The notes: a model not told the origin generated them from the letters alone. A stretch of 64,000 bases of DNA from an uncultured Collinsella sp. (GCA_902465265.1 CABQMF010000001.1:62001-126000); one strand, 5' to 3'; positions 23,484 through 32,488 are shown, numbered from the stretch's first letter. A program made the numbers and translations.

Positions 23484-25384
23484 TTGAGTGTCGGGGCGTT
23501 TCCTTTAGCTATGACGGTGCTGCACTGGCGCTCGATGGCATCGATCTGAATATCGGGGACGGCGAGTTTTTCTGCATCCTCGGTGGTAATGGGTCGGGAA
23601 AGTCGACGTTTGCCAAGCATCTGAATGCGCTGTTGCAACCCGATGCGGGCACGGTACGCATCGGCGGCATGGACGCGTCCGATCCCGAGCTGGTTTACGA
23701 CATCCGCTCGACTGCGGGCATGGTGTTCCAGAATCCCGACGACCAGCTTGTGGCGACGCTTGTCGAGGACGATGTTGCGTTTGGTCCCGAAAACCTTGGC
23801 GTGCCATCGGCCCAGATCGCGCAGCGCGTGCGCGAGGCGCTGAAGGCCGTGGGTCTGGTGGGCTTTGAGCGCCACGAGACCCACGCTCTCTCGGGCGGAC
23901 AAAAGCAGCGCGTGGCGCTTGCCGGCGTGCTCGCCATGGAGCCGCGCGTGCTCATTTTGGACGAGGCGTCCTCGATGCTCGATCCGCGCGGGCGCAAGGG
24001 CCTTATGAAGGCCTGTCACGCACTGCACGAACGCGGCATGACCGTCGTGATGATTACGCACTTTATGGAAGAGGCAGCTGAGGCCGATCGCGTTGCTGTC
24101 TTCCAGGCGGGCCGCGTTGCCATGCTCGGTACGCCCGAGGAGATCTTGACGCGGGCGGACGAACTCGCGCGGCTGAACCTGGATATGCCGGCATCGTGCT
24201 GTCTTGGCAGGGCGCTTCGCGCGAAGGGCGTGCCCATTTGCGCGAAAGTGCGCGAGGCGGATATGGTTGCCGATGTTGCGCAGGCTTATGCCGAGCGGAG
24301 TAGGACAGGCATCGCCGGGCGGCCTTTCGCATCCGATCCTCGTATTCCCGACAACGTTTCCTCTGCGCTCGATGGCGCAGACGCGCTGGAGCCCGTCATC
24401 GAGATTTCGCACCTTTCGTATAGCTATTCGCTGAGCGCCCGTGAGCGTCGCCGTTGGCACAAGCGCTCAGCCGCCGAGGGCACATCGAACAAACAGGCCC
24501 TCTGGGGCAACGACCCTAGCAGCCCCTGGGCGTTGCGAAATGTGTCGCTAACGGTGCGTCGTGGCGAGTTTCTGGGCCTTGCGGGTCATACCGGTTCGGG
24601 TAAGTCGACGCTGGTTCAGCATCTCAACGGCCTGATTCGTCCCCAGGAGGGTTCAGTTTACGCGTTGGGGCTCGACCTGGTAAACAAGAAAGACGCCGCC
24701 GCGGTTAAGGCAAAGGTCGGCGTGGTGTTTCAATATCCCGAGCGTCAGCTGTTTGCCGAGACCGTGGCGCAGGACGTGGCATTTGGTCCGCATAACCTTG
24801 GCTTGTCGCAGGCCGAGGTTGTCCGCCGCGTTGAGACATCGCTCGCGCGCGTGGGCCTCGACCTGGCCACGGTGGGCGACAAGAGCCCCTTTGAACTTTC
24901 GGGCGGGCAGCAACGGCGCGTGGCATTCGCCGGCGTGCTCGCCATGGAGCCCGAAGTCCTGGTGCTCGATGAGCCCATGGCGGGGCTCGATCCGGCGGCG
25001 CGCAGTGATTTCTTGGAGCTCATCGATCGACTTCACCGCGATGGCCTGACCGTCGTCATGGTTTCGCACAGTATGGATGACCTGGCCAATTGCTGCGACC
25101 GTATCGTCGTAATGAACGAGGGCGCGGTGTTTGCCGAGGGCACACCCGCTCAGGTTTTTGCGCATGCGGATGATCTTAAATCAATCGGCTTGGGTGTTCC
25201 CGCTGCCCAGCGCATGGCGCTGGCGCTTGCGAAGGCGGGCGTGCCGCTGCGCTTTGACGGCCTCTATACGGTTGAGTCGTTGGCAGTCGAACTGTCAGAC
25301 TTGCTGCTCGGTTGTGCGGATGGTCCTTCGGGCGCTTCGCATCGGGCCGATTCCAGTGCGCCCGCGCGAGAGGAGGGCTGCTAA
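23480..25384 (+). CDS. Fused ECF transporter ATPase with two ABC domains (EcfA-EcfA')
   Basis: A 634-residue protein with two complete ABC ATPase domains in one chain. Domain 1 has Walker A GGNGSGKST near residue 35, signature LSGGQKQRVALAG and Walker B VLILDEASSMLD. After a linker of about 80 residues (around 270-345), domain 2 has GHTGSGKST near residue 369, LSGGQQRRVAFAG and VLVLDEPMAGLDP. ECF modules normally use two separate proteins, EcfA and EcfA'; fusions are known. In domain 1 the Walker B is followed by Ala-Ser-Ser rather than Pro-x-x, as in EcfA1-type subunits. It overlaps ribU by four bases and ecfT by one base. Confidence 0.95.
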   Translation: MIECRGVSFSYDGAALALDGIDLNIGDGEFFCILGGNGSGKSTFAKHLNALLQPDAGTVRIGGMDASDPELVYDIRSTAGMVFQNPDDQLVATLVEDDVAFGPENLGVPSAQIAQRVREALKAVGLVGFERHETHALSGGQKQRVALAGVLAMEPRVLILDEASSMLDPRGRKGLMKACHALHERGMTVVMITHFMEEAAEADRVAVFQAGRVAMLGTPEEILTRADELARLNLDMPASCCLGRALRAKGVPICAKVREADMVADVAQAYAERSRTGIAGRPFASDPRIPDNVSSALDGADALEPVIEISHLSYSYSLSARERRRWHKRSAAEGTSNKQALWGNDPSSPWALRNVSLTVRRGEFLGLAGHTGSGKSTLVQHLNGLIRPQEGSVYALGLDLVNKKDAAAVKAKVGVVFQYPERQLFAETVAQDVAFGPHNLGLSQAEVVRRVETSLARVGLDLATVGDKSPFELSGGQQRRVAFAGVLAMEPEVLVLDEPMAGLDPAARSDFLELIDRLHRDGLTVVMVSHSMDDLANCCDRIVVMNEGAVFAEGTPAQVFAHADDLKSIGLGVPAAQRMALALAKAGVPLRFDGLYTVESLAVELSDLLLGCADGPSGASHRADSSAPAREEGC

Positions 25385-26184
25385 TGGAGGCGTTTTCGTT
25401 TGGCAGCTACTATCCCGGCGATAGCGCAATCCACCGCCTGGACCCGCGAACCAAGTTGCTCTTGGGCTTTGTGTTTCTGATCACGACGCTCACGGTCAGT
25501 AGCTTCCGCGGACTGGTCCCGGTCGCAATCTTCGTTGTCCTGATCTATACCGTGTCCCGGGTGCCGGCTCGTCGCGTCCTGTCATCGATGGTACCGCTGC
25601 TGGCGATCGTCGCGGTGGTCGCGGTGCTCAACCTGTTTTCCGACCAGAGCGGGCGCATTCTGTGGCAGCTCGGCTTTTTGCAGATAAGCGAGGGCTCACT
25701 GCATTCCGCCGCCTTTATGGCGTGCCGCCTGACCTTGATGATGGCCGGTATGAGCGCTATCACGCTCACCACACCGACGCTCGACCTCACCGCGGGTTTT
25801 GAGCGCCTGCTCGCGCCGTTTGCGCGTGTGGGACTTCCTGCGCACGAGCTCGGCATGATCATGGGTATCGCGCTGCGCTTTATGCCGCAGTTTGCCACCG
25901 AGATGAAGCAGACGGCCGATGCGCAGGCGAGCCGCGGTGCGCGCGTGACGGGAGGCCCGCTCGGCGGCGTGCGTATGCTTGGCAGTGTGGCGATTCCGCT
26001 GTTCACGGGCGTGTTCCGTCATGCCGAAACGCTGTCTGCCGCCATGGATGCCCGTTGCTATCATGGCGAGCAGGGCCGCACACGTCTGCATGCGCTTACA
26101 TTTGGCCGCGGCGATGCGTTGGCGGCGGTGGTGACGGCGTTGCTGCTCATCTGCGTCATCGTCATCAATCTTCAACTTGTTTAG
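25384..26184 (+). CDS. ecfT: ECF transporter transmembrane component EcfT
   Basis: A 266-residue membrane protein with five to six helices. It contains the two coupling motifs of EcfT in the long cytoplasmic helices: QASRGAR near residue 180 and MDARCYHG near residue 220, each with the A-R-G pattern that docks on the ATPase grooves. Together with the fused ATPase it forms the energising module. As the S gene here is under the FMN riboswitch, the module is at least used for riboflavin; it could also serve other S components encoded elsewhere. The start codon overlaps the stop of the ATPase gene (TAATG). Confidence 0.93.
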   Translation: MEAFSFGSYYPGDSAIHRLDPRTKLLLGFVFLITTLTVSSFRGLVPVAIFVVLIYTVSRVPARRVLSSMVPLLAIVAVVAVLNLFSDQSGRILWQLGFLQISEGSLHSAAFMACRLTLMMAGMSAITLTTPTLDLTAGFERLLAPFARVGLPAHELGMIMGIALRFMPQFATEMKQTADAQASRGARVTGGPLGGVRMLGSVAIPLFTGVFRHAETLSAAMDARCYHGEQGRTRLHALTFGRGDALAAVVTALLLICVIVINLQLV

Positions 26185-26214
26185 GCGCGATTCGAGCGCA
26201 GGAAAGGGGTCCCT

Positions 26215-26661
26215 ATGACCGACAACGATCGCACGGCGCAGCTCGAGCGCGCCTGTTCGTATCTTAGGCGTATTCCGGCGTGGTATCTCGCCACGATCGA
26301 CGTGACGGACGGACATCAGCCGCGCGTGAGGCCGTTCTCGTTTGCCATGGTCGATGATGGCAAGCTGTGGTTTTGCACCTCGCGCGATAAGGACGTGTGG
26401 GCCGAGCTCAGCGCGAACCCCAAGTTTGAGGTTTCGGGTTGGAAACCGGGGGAGTGTTGGATTGTACTGACCGGTGAGGCCGCGCTCGAGGACGACGCGG
26501 TCGTGAGCGACCGGGTGCGCCAAGCCGGCTTTAAGCATATGGTGGGCATCGGCGAGCAACACGATAGTGCCAACGACGGTCGCCTTGCGTTTTTCTCGGT
26601 GCGCAATATCGCCGCCCGCTTCTGTGATATCGACGGCAGCGAGGAGCGTCTGGAGCTTTAA
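26215..26661 (+). CDS. Pyridoxamine 5'-phosphate oxidase-like flavoprotein, paralogue 1
   Basis: A 148-residue split-barrel protein. The pattern RIPAWYLATID, QPRVRPFSFAMVDDGKLWFCTS and DVWAELSANPKFEVS is that of the PNPOx-like family, which usually binds FMN or F420. Start ATG at 26215 follows GAAAGGGG. It lies 30 bases after ecfT and may be part of the FMN-riboswitch-controlled transcript. A close paralogue follows at 26732. The reaction is unknown; a general FMN-dependent reductase or FMN-binding role is inferred. Confidence 0.8.
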   Translation: MTDNDRTAQLERACSYLRRIPAWYLATIDVTDGHQPRVRPFSFAMVDDGKLWFCTSRDKDVWAELSANPKFEVSGWKPGECWIVLTGEAALEDDAVVSDRVRQAGFKHMVGIGEQHDSANDGRLAFFSVRNIAARFCDIDGSEERLEL

Positions 26662-26668
26662 CCATAGG

Positions 26669-26701
26669 GTAGCTAATTTGGGACGGGGCTATTTTAGCTA
26701 C
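26669..26701 (+). repeat. GGGACGGGG-core intergenic hairpin, type B copy 2
   Basis: GTAGCTAA and TTAGCTAC are perfect 8-bp arms around a GGGACGGGG core. It begins seven bases after a stop codon. Confidence 0.8.
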
Positions 26702-26731
26702 TTTGGGCACATGGGATGATCAGGAGGACAC

Positions 26732-27142
26732 ATGGACGGATTGAATACGGTGTTGGAGTATCTGACGTCGGTGCCGGCATGGTATTTGGCGACGAGCGTT
26801 GACGGACAGCCGCATGTGCGTCCGTTTTCGTTTGCGCAGATTCAGGACGGCAAGCTGTGGTTTGTAACGGCGCGCACCAAAGATGTGTGGCAAGAGCTGC
26901 TGCAAAATCAACGCTTTGAGGCCACGAGTTGGTGGCCGGGCCATGGCTGGCTCATCTTGCGCGGGCGTGCGGGTCTGGATGACCAGGCCGCTCCCGATAT
27001 GCGCGAGGCCGGCTGGAAGCATCTGGAGCGCCTAGGCGAGCACTACGAGGGCGCAGGCGATCCCACGCTCGTCTTCTTTAGCGTGGAGGAACCCGAGGCC
27101 TTTATCTGCAACCATGACGAATGGGTGTCGATCGAGTTCTAA
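26732..27142 (+). CDS. Pyridoxamine 5'-phosphate oxidase-like flavoprotein, paralogue 2
   Basis: A 136-residue split-barrel protein similar to its upstream neighbour along its length: VPAWYLATSVDGQPHVRPFSFAQIQDGKLWFVTA against the same region of paralogue 1, and DVWQELLQNQRFEA against DVWAELSANPKFEV. It lacks a short internal stretch and ends in HDEWVSIEF. CAGGAGGAC precedes ATG 26732. The two genes probably arose by tandem duplication and then diverged; they are separated by a GGGACGGGG hairpin. A terminator-like hairpin follows. Confidence 0.8.
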   Translation: MDGLNTVLEYLTSVPAWYLATSVDGQPHVRPFSFAQIQDGKLWFVTARTKDVWQELLQNQRFEATSWWPGHGWLILRGRAGLDDQAAPDMREAGWKHLERLGEHYEGAGDPTLVFFSVEEPEAFICNHDEWVSIEF

Positions 27143-27186
27143 ACGAGTCTCTCAGCAAGCTTCGACAATTCAAATTCTCGCATGTA

Positions 27187-27241
27187 GCGGGCCCCACATT
27201 GCAACGTCACCGTAAGGCGCACTGGGCAATATGGGGCCCGC
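27187..27241 (+). terminator. Terminator after the flavoprotein paralogues
   Basis: GCGGGCCCCACATTGC and GCAATATGGGGCCCGC are complementary except for one internal AC/AT mismatch pair, and are followed by an AT-rich tract. Confidence 0.8.
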
Positions 27242-27286
27242 ATTTATTTGTCAATTCCTTCGCGTGAATGTGTCTGGTTTGTTTCA

Positions 27287-27324
27287 ATGCATGAATATGC
27301 AAAAGATTTGCGTATAAATGCATC
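27287..27324 (+). promoter_or_regulatory. Putative ArgR operator (two ARG-box-like sites) before argC
   Basis: TGCATGAATATGCA (27288-27301) and TGCGTATAAATGCATC (27309-27324) are AT-rich, partly palindromic and about 21 bases apart, as expected for tandem ARG boxes. They lie 85-120 bases before argC and overlap the only good -10-like sequence (TATAAA). The region is clearly more AT-rich than its surroundings. Confidence 0.6.
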
Positions 27325-27408
27325 TTTTGGTGCTAAAGTTTCAACCCACTTCATAACGACCGCTGCGAAATGCGCATCGGTGCATAAATCGCAGACAAGG
27401 AGTCTGAT

Positions 27409-28479
27409 ATGTCTTTGAAGGTTGGAATCGTCGGTGCGGCAGGATATGCCGGTGCCGAGCTCATTCGCCTCGTACTCGGCCATCCCGAGTTTGAACTTGT
27501 CGCCATCACGTCCAATGCCGATGCCGGCCAACCGCTGTCCGCGGTATATCCGAGTTTCGCCGGCGTGAGCGATCTTGTCTTCACGACGCACGATGCTCCC
27601 GAGCTTACATCCTGCGACGCTGTCTTTTTGGCCGTGCCGCACACCGCCGCCATGGCGCAGGTGCCCGCCCTGCTTGCCGCAGGCGTTTCCTGCTTCGACC
27701 TGTCTGCCGACTACCGCCTGAGCGATCCGGCCGTGTTCGAGGCGTGGTATGCCGCCGAGCACACGAGCCCCGAGCTGCTCAAGACCCGCGCTTTTGGCCT
27801 GCCCGAGCTGTTCTGCCAGGACTTGGAGACCGCTGCATCCGACCACGCCGACGGCAAGCCCGTGCTGGTCGCCTGCGCCGGTTGCTATCCCACCGCAACG
27901 AGCCTTGCCGCCGCGCCTGCCGTGCGCGCCGGCTGGGTCGCCCAGAGCGGCCCCGTGATCGTTGACGCTATCAGCGGTGTAACGGGTGCCGGTAAGTCCT
28001 GCAACGCCCGTACGCATTTTTGCAGCGCGGACGAAAACCTGGAGGCCTATGGCGTGGGCAAGCATCGTCACACGCCCGAAATCGAGCAGATCTTGGGCCT
28101 AACCGATCGCGTCGTCTTTACCCCGCACCTGGCACCGCTCAAGCGTGGTCTGCTCTCTACGGTGACGATGCCGCTTACACCGCAGGCCATCGACACGCTG
28201 GCCCTTGAGGACGTTGTCGACCATTACAAGCAGTTCTACGCCGGTCGCACCTTTGTGTACGTGCTCGATGCCGGCCAGCAGCCCAAGACGGCTTCGGTCG
28301 TCGGCACCAACGCCGCCCAGATCGGCCTCGCGCTCAACAAGCGCGCGGGCGTTCTGGTGGCTACGGGCGCCATCGACAATCTGTGCAAGGGTGCAGCAGG
28401 CCAGGCGGTCCAGTGCGCCAACATCGTCTTTGGTTTTGACGAGCGACGAGGCTTGCCCACAGTGGCGTGCCCGGTGTAG
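27409..28479 (+). CDS. argC: N-acetyl-gamma-glutamyl-phosphate reductase
   Basis: The third step of arginine synthesis: NADPH reduction of N-acetylglutamyl phosphate to the semialdehyde. The 356-residue protein has the N-terminal nucleotide-binding GIVGAAGYAGAELIRL, AVPHTAAM, and the active-site Cys in CAGCYPTATSLA, then GVTGAGKSCN and the C-terminal HxPE block (KHRHTPEIEQ). Start ATG at 27409 follows AAGGAG. It opens the argCJBD cluster behind the putative ArgR operator. Confidence 0.96.
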   Translation: MSLKVGIVGAAGYAGAELIRLVLGHPEFELVAITSNADAGQPLSAVYPSFAGVSDLVFTTHDAPELTSCDAVFLAVPHTAAMAQVPALLAAGVSCFDLSADYRLSDPAVFEAWYAAEHTSPELLKTRAFGLPELFCQDLETAASDHADGKPVLVACAGCYPTATSLAAAPAVRAGWVAQSGPVIVDAISGVTGAGKSCNARTHFCSADENLEAYGVGKHRHTPEIEQILGLTDRVVFTPHLAPLKRGLLSTVTMPLTPQAIDTLALEDVVDHYKQFYAGRTFVYVLDAGQQPKTASVVGTNAAQIGLALNKRAGVLVATGAIDNLCKGAAGQAVQCANIVFGFDERRGLPTVACPV

Positions 28480-28508
28480 CACATTCGATTGTTAGCGATT
28501 TGGTAGTC

Positions 28509-28587
28509 GGGCATCGAGTGGGGCGCCACTCTTAAGCTGGTCTCATGATTGTGGCTGGCATGGCGCACCAACCGATGCCCATTTTTT
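28509..28587 (+). terminator. Foldback with T-run between argC and argJ (possible internal terminator)
   Basis: GGGCATCGAGTGGGGCGCCA (28509-28528) and the complement of TGGCGCACCAACCGATGCCC (28561-28580) agree at 17 of 20 positions. The right arm is followed by ATTTTTT. It could attenuate transcription or protect the argC message. Confidence 0.65.
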
Positions 28588-28613
28588 GTTTGACATAAGG
28601 AGTCATAAAGACG

Positions 28614-29879
28614 ATGAATACAGAGCAGTTCGATATCAAGATTCGCGCCGTCGAGGGTGGCGTTACGGCAGCGGCCGGCTTTAAGGCCGCGGGTATTCAT
28701 GCCGGATTCCGCAAGAATCCCGAGCGCTTGGATTACGCGCTTGTCGTGCCCGATAAGCCCTGTCCCGGCGCCGGCGTGTTTACGACCAACCGCTTTTGCG
28801 CAGCGCCTGTGCAGGTGAGCCGCGCCAATCTGGGCGGCGCCGACAAGGGCTATGGCATCATCGCCGGTGTTTCTATCAACTCCGGCAACGCCAACGCCGC
28901 CACGGGCGAGGCCGGTCTTGCCTGCGCGCGCGAGACCTGCAACATTGCCTCGCAGGTCATCGGCTGCGAGCCCCAGCAGATTTTGGTCGCCTCCACGGGC
29001 GTAATTGGTCAGATTCTGCCGATCGACACGTTTGAGACTGCCGTTCCTGCCGCCTACGAGGCGCTCTCCGCCCACGGTGGCGCCGATGCCGCCCGCGCTA
29101 TCATGACGACCGACACGCACTCCAAGGAGTATGCCGTGTGTTACCGCAGCGAGGCCGCGGGGCACGCAGACAATGCCTATACGGTGGGCGGTATGTGCAA
29201 GGGCTCGGGCATGATCATGCCCAACATGGCCACCATGATCGCGGTCATCACTACCGATGCTCCCGTCGAGCCGGCGGCGCTCCACTCCCTGCTACTCTCG
29301 ACCGTCAAACAGACCTTCAACAAGGTAACGGTCGATTCCGACACCTCGACTAACGACACCTGCATCATGCTTGCTTCCGGCGCTGCCGCAGATGCCGAGC
29401 CTATTGTCGAGGGCTCTGACGCCTTCGACGAGCTAGCCTTTGCCGTGCATGAAGTGTGCGAGAGCCTGGCGCGCAACATCGCCGCAGATGGCGAGGGCGC
29501 ATCCAAGCTCGTGACGGTTAACGTCACCGGCGCCGTAAACGACGAGGAGGCCGATATCGCCGCCCGTGCTGTTGCCAACTCGCCGCTCGTCAAGACCTGC
29601 ATCGCCGGCCACGACTGCAACTGGGGCCGCGTTGCCATGGCGCTCGGCAAGTGCGGCGTGCAGTTTAACCAAGAAGATGTGTCCATCGACATGATGGGCA
29701 TGCCCGTCTGCCGTGATGGCCTGACCGTTCCCTTTGACGAGGACGAGGCGCTGCGTCGCTTTGAGGCGCCCGAGATCGTGATCTCGGCAGACCTGGGCGC
29801 AGGGGACGCGGCGACCACCGTGTGGACTTGCGACCTCACGCACGAGTACATCTCCATTAACGGCGACTACCGTTCCTAG
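28614..29879 (+). CDS. argJ: Bifunctional ornithine acetyltransferase/N-acetylglutamate synthase
   Basis: ArgJ recycles the acetyl group from N-acetylornithine to glutamate and, when bifunctional, also makes N-acetylglutamate. The 421-residue precursor has the self-cleavage site KGSGMIMPNMATMI (cleavage before the second Thr of the ATM motif near residue 206), which yields alpha and beta chains. No argA or argE is present nearby, consistent with the cyclic pathway. AAGGAG precedes ATG 28614. It is separated from argC by a 134-base gap with a hairpin and T-run, and followed after 81 bases by argB. Confidence 0.95.
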   Translation: MNTEQFDIKIRAVEGGVTAAAGFKAAGIHAGFRKNPERLDYALVVPDKPCPGAGVFTTNRFCAAPVQVSRANLGGADKGYGIIAGVSINSGNANAATGEAGLACARETCNIASQVIGCEPQQILVASTGVIGQILPIDTFETAVPAAYEALSAHGGADAARAIMTTDTHSKEYAVCYRSEAAGHADNAYTVGGMCKGSGMIMPNMATMIAVITTDAPVEPAALHSLLLSTVKQTFNKVTVDSDTSTNDTCIMLASGAAADAEPIVEGSDAFDELAFAVHEVCESLARNIAADGEGASKLVTVNVTGAVNDEEADIAARAVANSPLVKTCIAGHDCNWGRVAMALGKCGVQFNQEDVSIDMMGMPVCRDGLTVPFDEDEALRRFEAPEIVISADLGAGDAATTVWTCDLTHEYISINGDYRS

Positions 29880-29960
29880 ACTCCCGATGTGCCGCGCGTC
29901 CCGCTGCAATCGCGGACAACGAGGTGCGGCGCGATAGCTACACGAAAGACGAGGCAGACT

Positions 29961-30941
29961 ATGAAGTTCGCACGCGATTGTCGCTCGAGCGAATCCAACG
30001 AAGTTACCGCGCAGCTGCTGTTCGAAGCGCTGCCGTGGATTAAGAACCTGACCGGCAAGACGGTTGTCATCAAATATGGCGGAGCCGCCATGGTTGATGA
30101 GCAGCTGCGCCGCGACGTGATGAGCGACATCGTTTTGCTCAAGATCATCGGTATGCGCCCCGTCATCGTGCATGGCGGCGGCAAGGCTATCAACGAGGCG
30201 CTGAGCCATTACGATATTCCCGTCGAGTTTAAGAACGGCCAGCGCGTGACCACGCCGGCGACCATGGATATCGTGCGCGAGGTGCTGGGCGGCAAGGTTA
30301 ACCAGGAGCTGGTTGCTGCCATCAACCACCACGGCAACCTGGCCGTGGGCGTATCGGGCAGCGATGCCGGTACCCTTATCGCCGAGCCGCTCGACCCCGA
30401 GCTCGGCCGCGTAGGCAAGGTTACGCACGTCAACACCGACTATATCGAGCGCCTGCTCGACAGCGAGTACATTCCCGTTATCGCCACGGTCGCAGCGGGG
30501 GAGGACGGCGGCTTCTTCAACATCAACGCCGATACCGCCGCCGGCGCCGTCGCGGCGGCGCTTCATGCGCACAAGGCGATTTTTTTGACCGATGTCGACG
30601 GTCTGTACAAGGACTTTAGCGACAAGGATTCGCTTATCTCCAACCTGACGCTCGACGAGGTCAATGAGATGCTCTACGGCGGCGAGGTCGACAAGGGCAT
30701 GATCCCCAAGCTGCGCGCCGCCGTCGATGCGCTTACCGCTGGCGTGTTCCGGGCCCACATCATCAACGGCACGACGCCGCACTCGCTGCTGCTGGAGCTG
30801 CTGACCGATGCCGGCGTCGGTACCGTGATCCACTCCACCGAGACGGCCTACGAGTTTGATACGCACCCGCACCCGCTTTCGACGTTTGCGGCGCGCCTGA
30901 CCGAGAACCTCGACGAGGTCGAGAAGCTCCAGACGGTCTAG
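29961..30941 (+). CDS. argB: N-acetylglutamate kinase
   Basis: The second step of arginine synthesis, phosphorylation of N-acetylglutamate. The 326-residue protein shows VIKYGGAAM, VHGGGKAI, the VGVSGSDAG region and FLTDVDGLY of the amino-acid kinase fold. It is longer than the usual 290-300 residues owing to a C-terminal extension (TAYEFDTHPHPLSTFAARLTENLDEVEK). The N-terminal region resembles arginine-sensitive enzymes with an extra helix. ATG 29961 is chosen over the in-frame start at 29889 because the family N-terminus starts here and ACGAGGC lies upstream. Confidence 0.94.
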   Translation: MKFARDCRSSESNEVTAQLLFEALPWIKNLTGKTVVIKYGGAAMVDEQLRRDVMSDIVLLKIIGMRPVIVHGGGKAINEALSHYDIPVEFKNGQRVTTPATMDIVREVLGGKVNQELVAAINHHGNLAVGVSGSDAGTLIAEPLDPELGRVGKVTHVNTDYIERLLDSEYIPVIATVAAGEDGGFFNINADTAAGAVAAALHAHKAIFLTDVDGLYKDFSDKDSLISNLTLDEVNEMLYGGEVDKGMIPKLRAAVDALTAGVFRAHIINGTTPHSLLLELLTDAGVGTVIHSTETAYEFDTHPHPLSTFAARLTENLDEVEKLQTV

Positions 30942-31010
30942 CTGACCCGCGGTCGTCGCGTCCCTGCACCCATAGCCCTGCGCCGTACGGCGCCCAACGA
31001 AAGGCATCTC

Positions 31011-32294
31011 ATGTCACTTGCAACTCAACAATCGCTCGAATCCCATTACGTTATGCATACCTTTGGTCGCTCTCCGGTAGAGTTTGTCGAAGGCCACGGC
31101 ATGAAGCTCACCGGCGATGACGGCCGTGAGTATCTTGACTTTCTGGCTGGTATCGGTGTGTGCAGCCTTGGCCACGGCAATCCTGCAGTGCTCTCGGCGC
31201 TCGAGGCGCAGACCAAAAAGCTCATGCATGTCTCCAATTACTTCTACATCGAGCAGCGTGGACAGGTCGCGGCGCTGCTGTCCAAGCTTGCCAACGACGA
31301 CGTAGATGGAGCGTGCGTTCTGGCCGATGCCATTGCCGCCGGCGATGAGACCACGGCCGCTGCGCTCGGTGCCCCGGCTGCGGGCGAGCAGGTGTGGGAG
31401 ACGTTCTTTGCCAATTCTGGTGCCGAAGCCAACGAGGGCTCGATGAAGCTCGCGCGTCTGTACGCCAAGCGTGCTGGTAACGGCGGCAACACCATCGTAT
31501 GCATGCGTGGCGGCTTCCACGGCCGTACGCTCGAGACCATTGCTGCCACCATGCAGGATTGGCTACAGGACAGCTTCCGTCCGCTGCCGGGTGGCTTTGT
31601 GGCCTGCACGCCCAACGATGTCAATGAACTGCGCTCGATCTTTAAGCAGCTGGGAAGCGAGGTCTGCGCCGTCATGCTCGAGCCGATTCAGGGCGAGAGC
31701 GGTGTGCACCCCATGACCGAGGAGTTTATGACGGCGGCGCGCGACTTGGCGCACGAGGTGGACGCCGTTCTTATCGCCGACGAGGTCCAGTGTGGCATCT
31801 TCCGCTCTGGCAAGCCATTTGCATTCCAAACCTATGGCGTGGAGCCCGACATCATGAGCCTTGCCAAGGGCATTGCCGATGGCGTGCCCATGGGTGCCGT
31901 GGTGGCAAAGAAGGAGATCGCCGACGTGTTTAAGCCGGGTGACCACGGTTCGACCTTTGGCGGTAGCTGCTTGGCTGTCGCGGCGTGCGCCGCGACGCTC
32001 TCCGCGCTCGTGCGCGGCGATTATGCCGAGCATGCTGCCAAGGTGGGTGCTTATATGGAGCAGGCGCTGGCCAAGCTTCCGCACGTGGTTGAGGTTCGTG
32101 GCCGCGGCCTGATGCTCGGCTGCGACTTGGATGACGCTGCGGGCGATGCGCATGATATTGTTGCCCGCGCGCTGGCCGCCGGCGCCGTGATTAACGCGAC
32201 CGGAGCTCATACGCTGCGTTTCCTGCCGCCGCTTATCTGCGAGGAAGCCGACGTGGACAGCCTGATCGAGATTTTGTCGGACGTTTTGGCCTAA
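31011..32294 (+). CDS. argD: Acetylornithine aminotransferase
   Basis: Class III PLP-dependent transaminase that converts N-acetylglutamate semialdehyde to N-acetylornithine; the same enzyme often acts in lysine synthesis. The 427-residue protein has FANSGAEANEGSMKLAR, GGFHGRT, ADEVQCGIFRSG and the PLP lysine in SLAKGIADGVPMG, then FGGSCLAVAAC. It contains an insert near residues 100-125 (DAIAAGDETTAAALGAPAAG) not usual in ArgD. GAAAGGCATC precedes ATG 31011. It is the last gene of the argCJBD cluster; argF, argG and argH are not in the window. It is followed by a 150-base duplication and tRNA-Val. Confidence 0.94.
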   Translation: MSLATQQSLESHYVMHTFGRSPVEFVEGHGMKLTGDDGREYLDFLAGIGVCSLGHGNPAVLSALEAQTKKLMHVSNYFYIEQRGQVAALLSKLANDDVDGACVLADAIAAGDETTAAALGAPAAGEQVWETFFANSGAEANEGSMKLARLYAKRAGNGGNTIVCMRGGFHGRTLETIAATMQDWLQDSFRPLPGGFVACTPNDVNELRSIFKQLGSEVCAVMLEPIQGESGVHPMTEEFMTAARDLAHEVDAVLIADEVQCGIFRSGKPFAFQTYGVEPDIMSLAKGIADGVPMGAVVAKKEIADVFKPGDHGSTFGGSCLAVAACAATLSALVRGDYAEHAAKVGAYMEQALAKLPHVVEVRGRGLMLGCDLDDAAGDAHDIVARALAAGAVINATGAHTLRFLPPLICEEADVDSLIEILSDVLA

Positions 32295-32301
32295 CACAGC
32301 G

Positions 32302-32451
32302 CGCTTCGCTCCTCGCGTGCTGCGCTGGAAAACGCCTCGCGTTTCCTCAGCTCCGCACCCTTGCGGGTTCGAATCCCTCTGCGATGGGCCCAAAAAGGAA
32401 AGGCCCCCATCGCTGGGAGCCTTTTCAATCAAGTGGTGGGCGATGAGGGAT
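32302..32451 (+). repeat. 150-bp direct repeat, left copy
   Basis: Identical by eye to 32489-32638. It contains a T-arm-like sequence (GGGTTCGAATCCCTC) and ends with 18 bases identical to the 3' end of the neighbouring tRNA-Val gene, followed here by unrelated sequence. Confidence 0.9.
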
Positions 32452-32488
32452 GTCCGCGTGCGGCTTCGCCGCCCGCGCCCCGCGTCGT

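Noticed and set aside
32345..32395. An additional plus-strand tRNA gene suggested by GGGTTCGAATCCC
   Set aside because: Only a T-arm-like piece is present in each duplicated copy; no anticodon arm or acceptor stem pairs with it.
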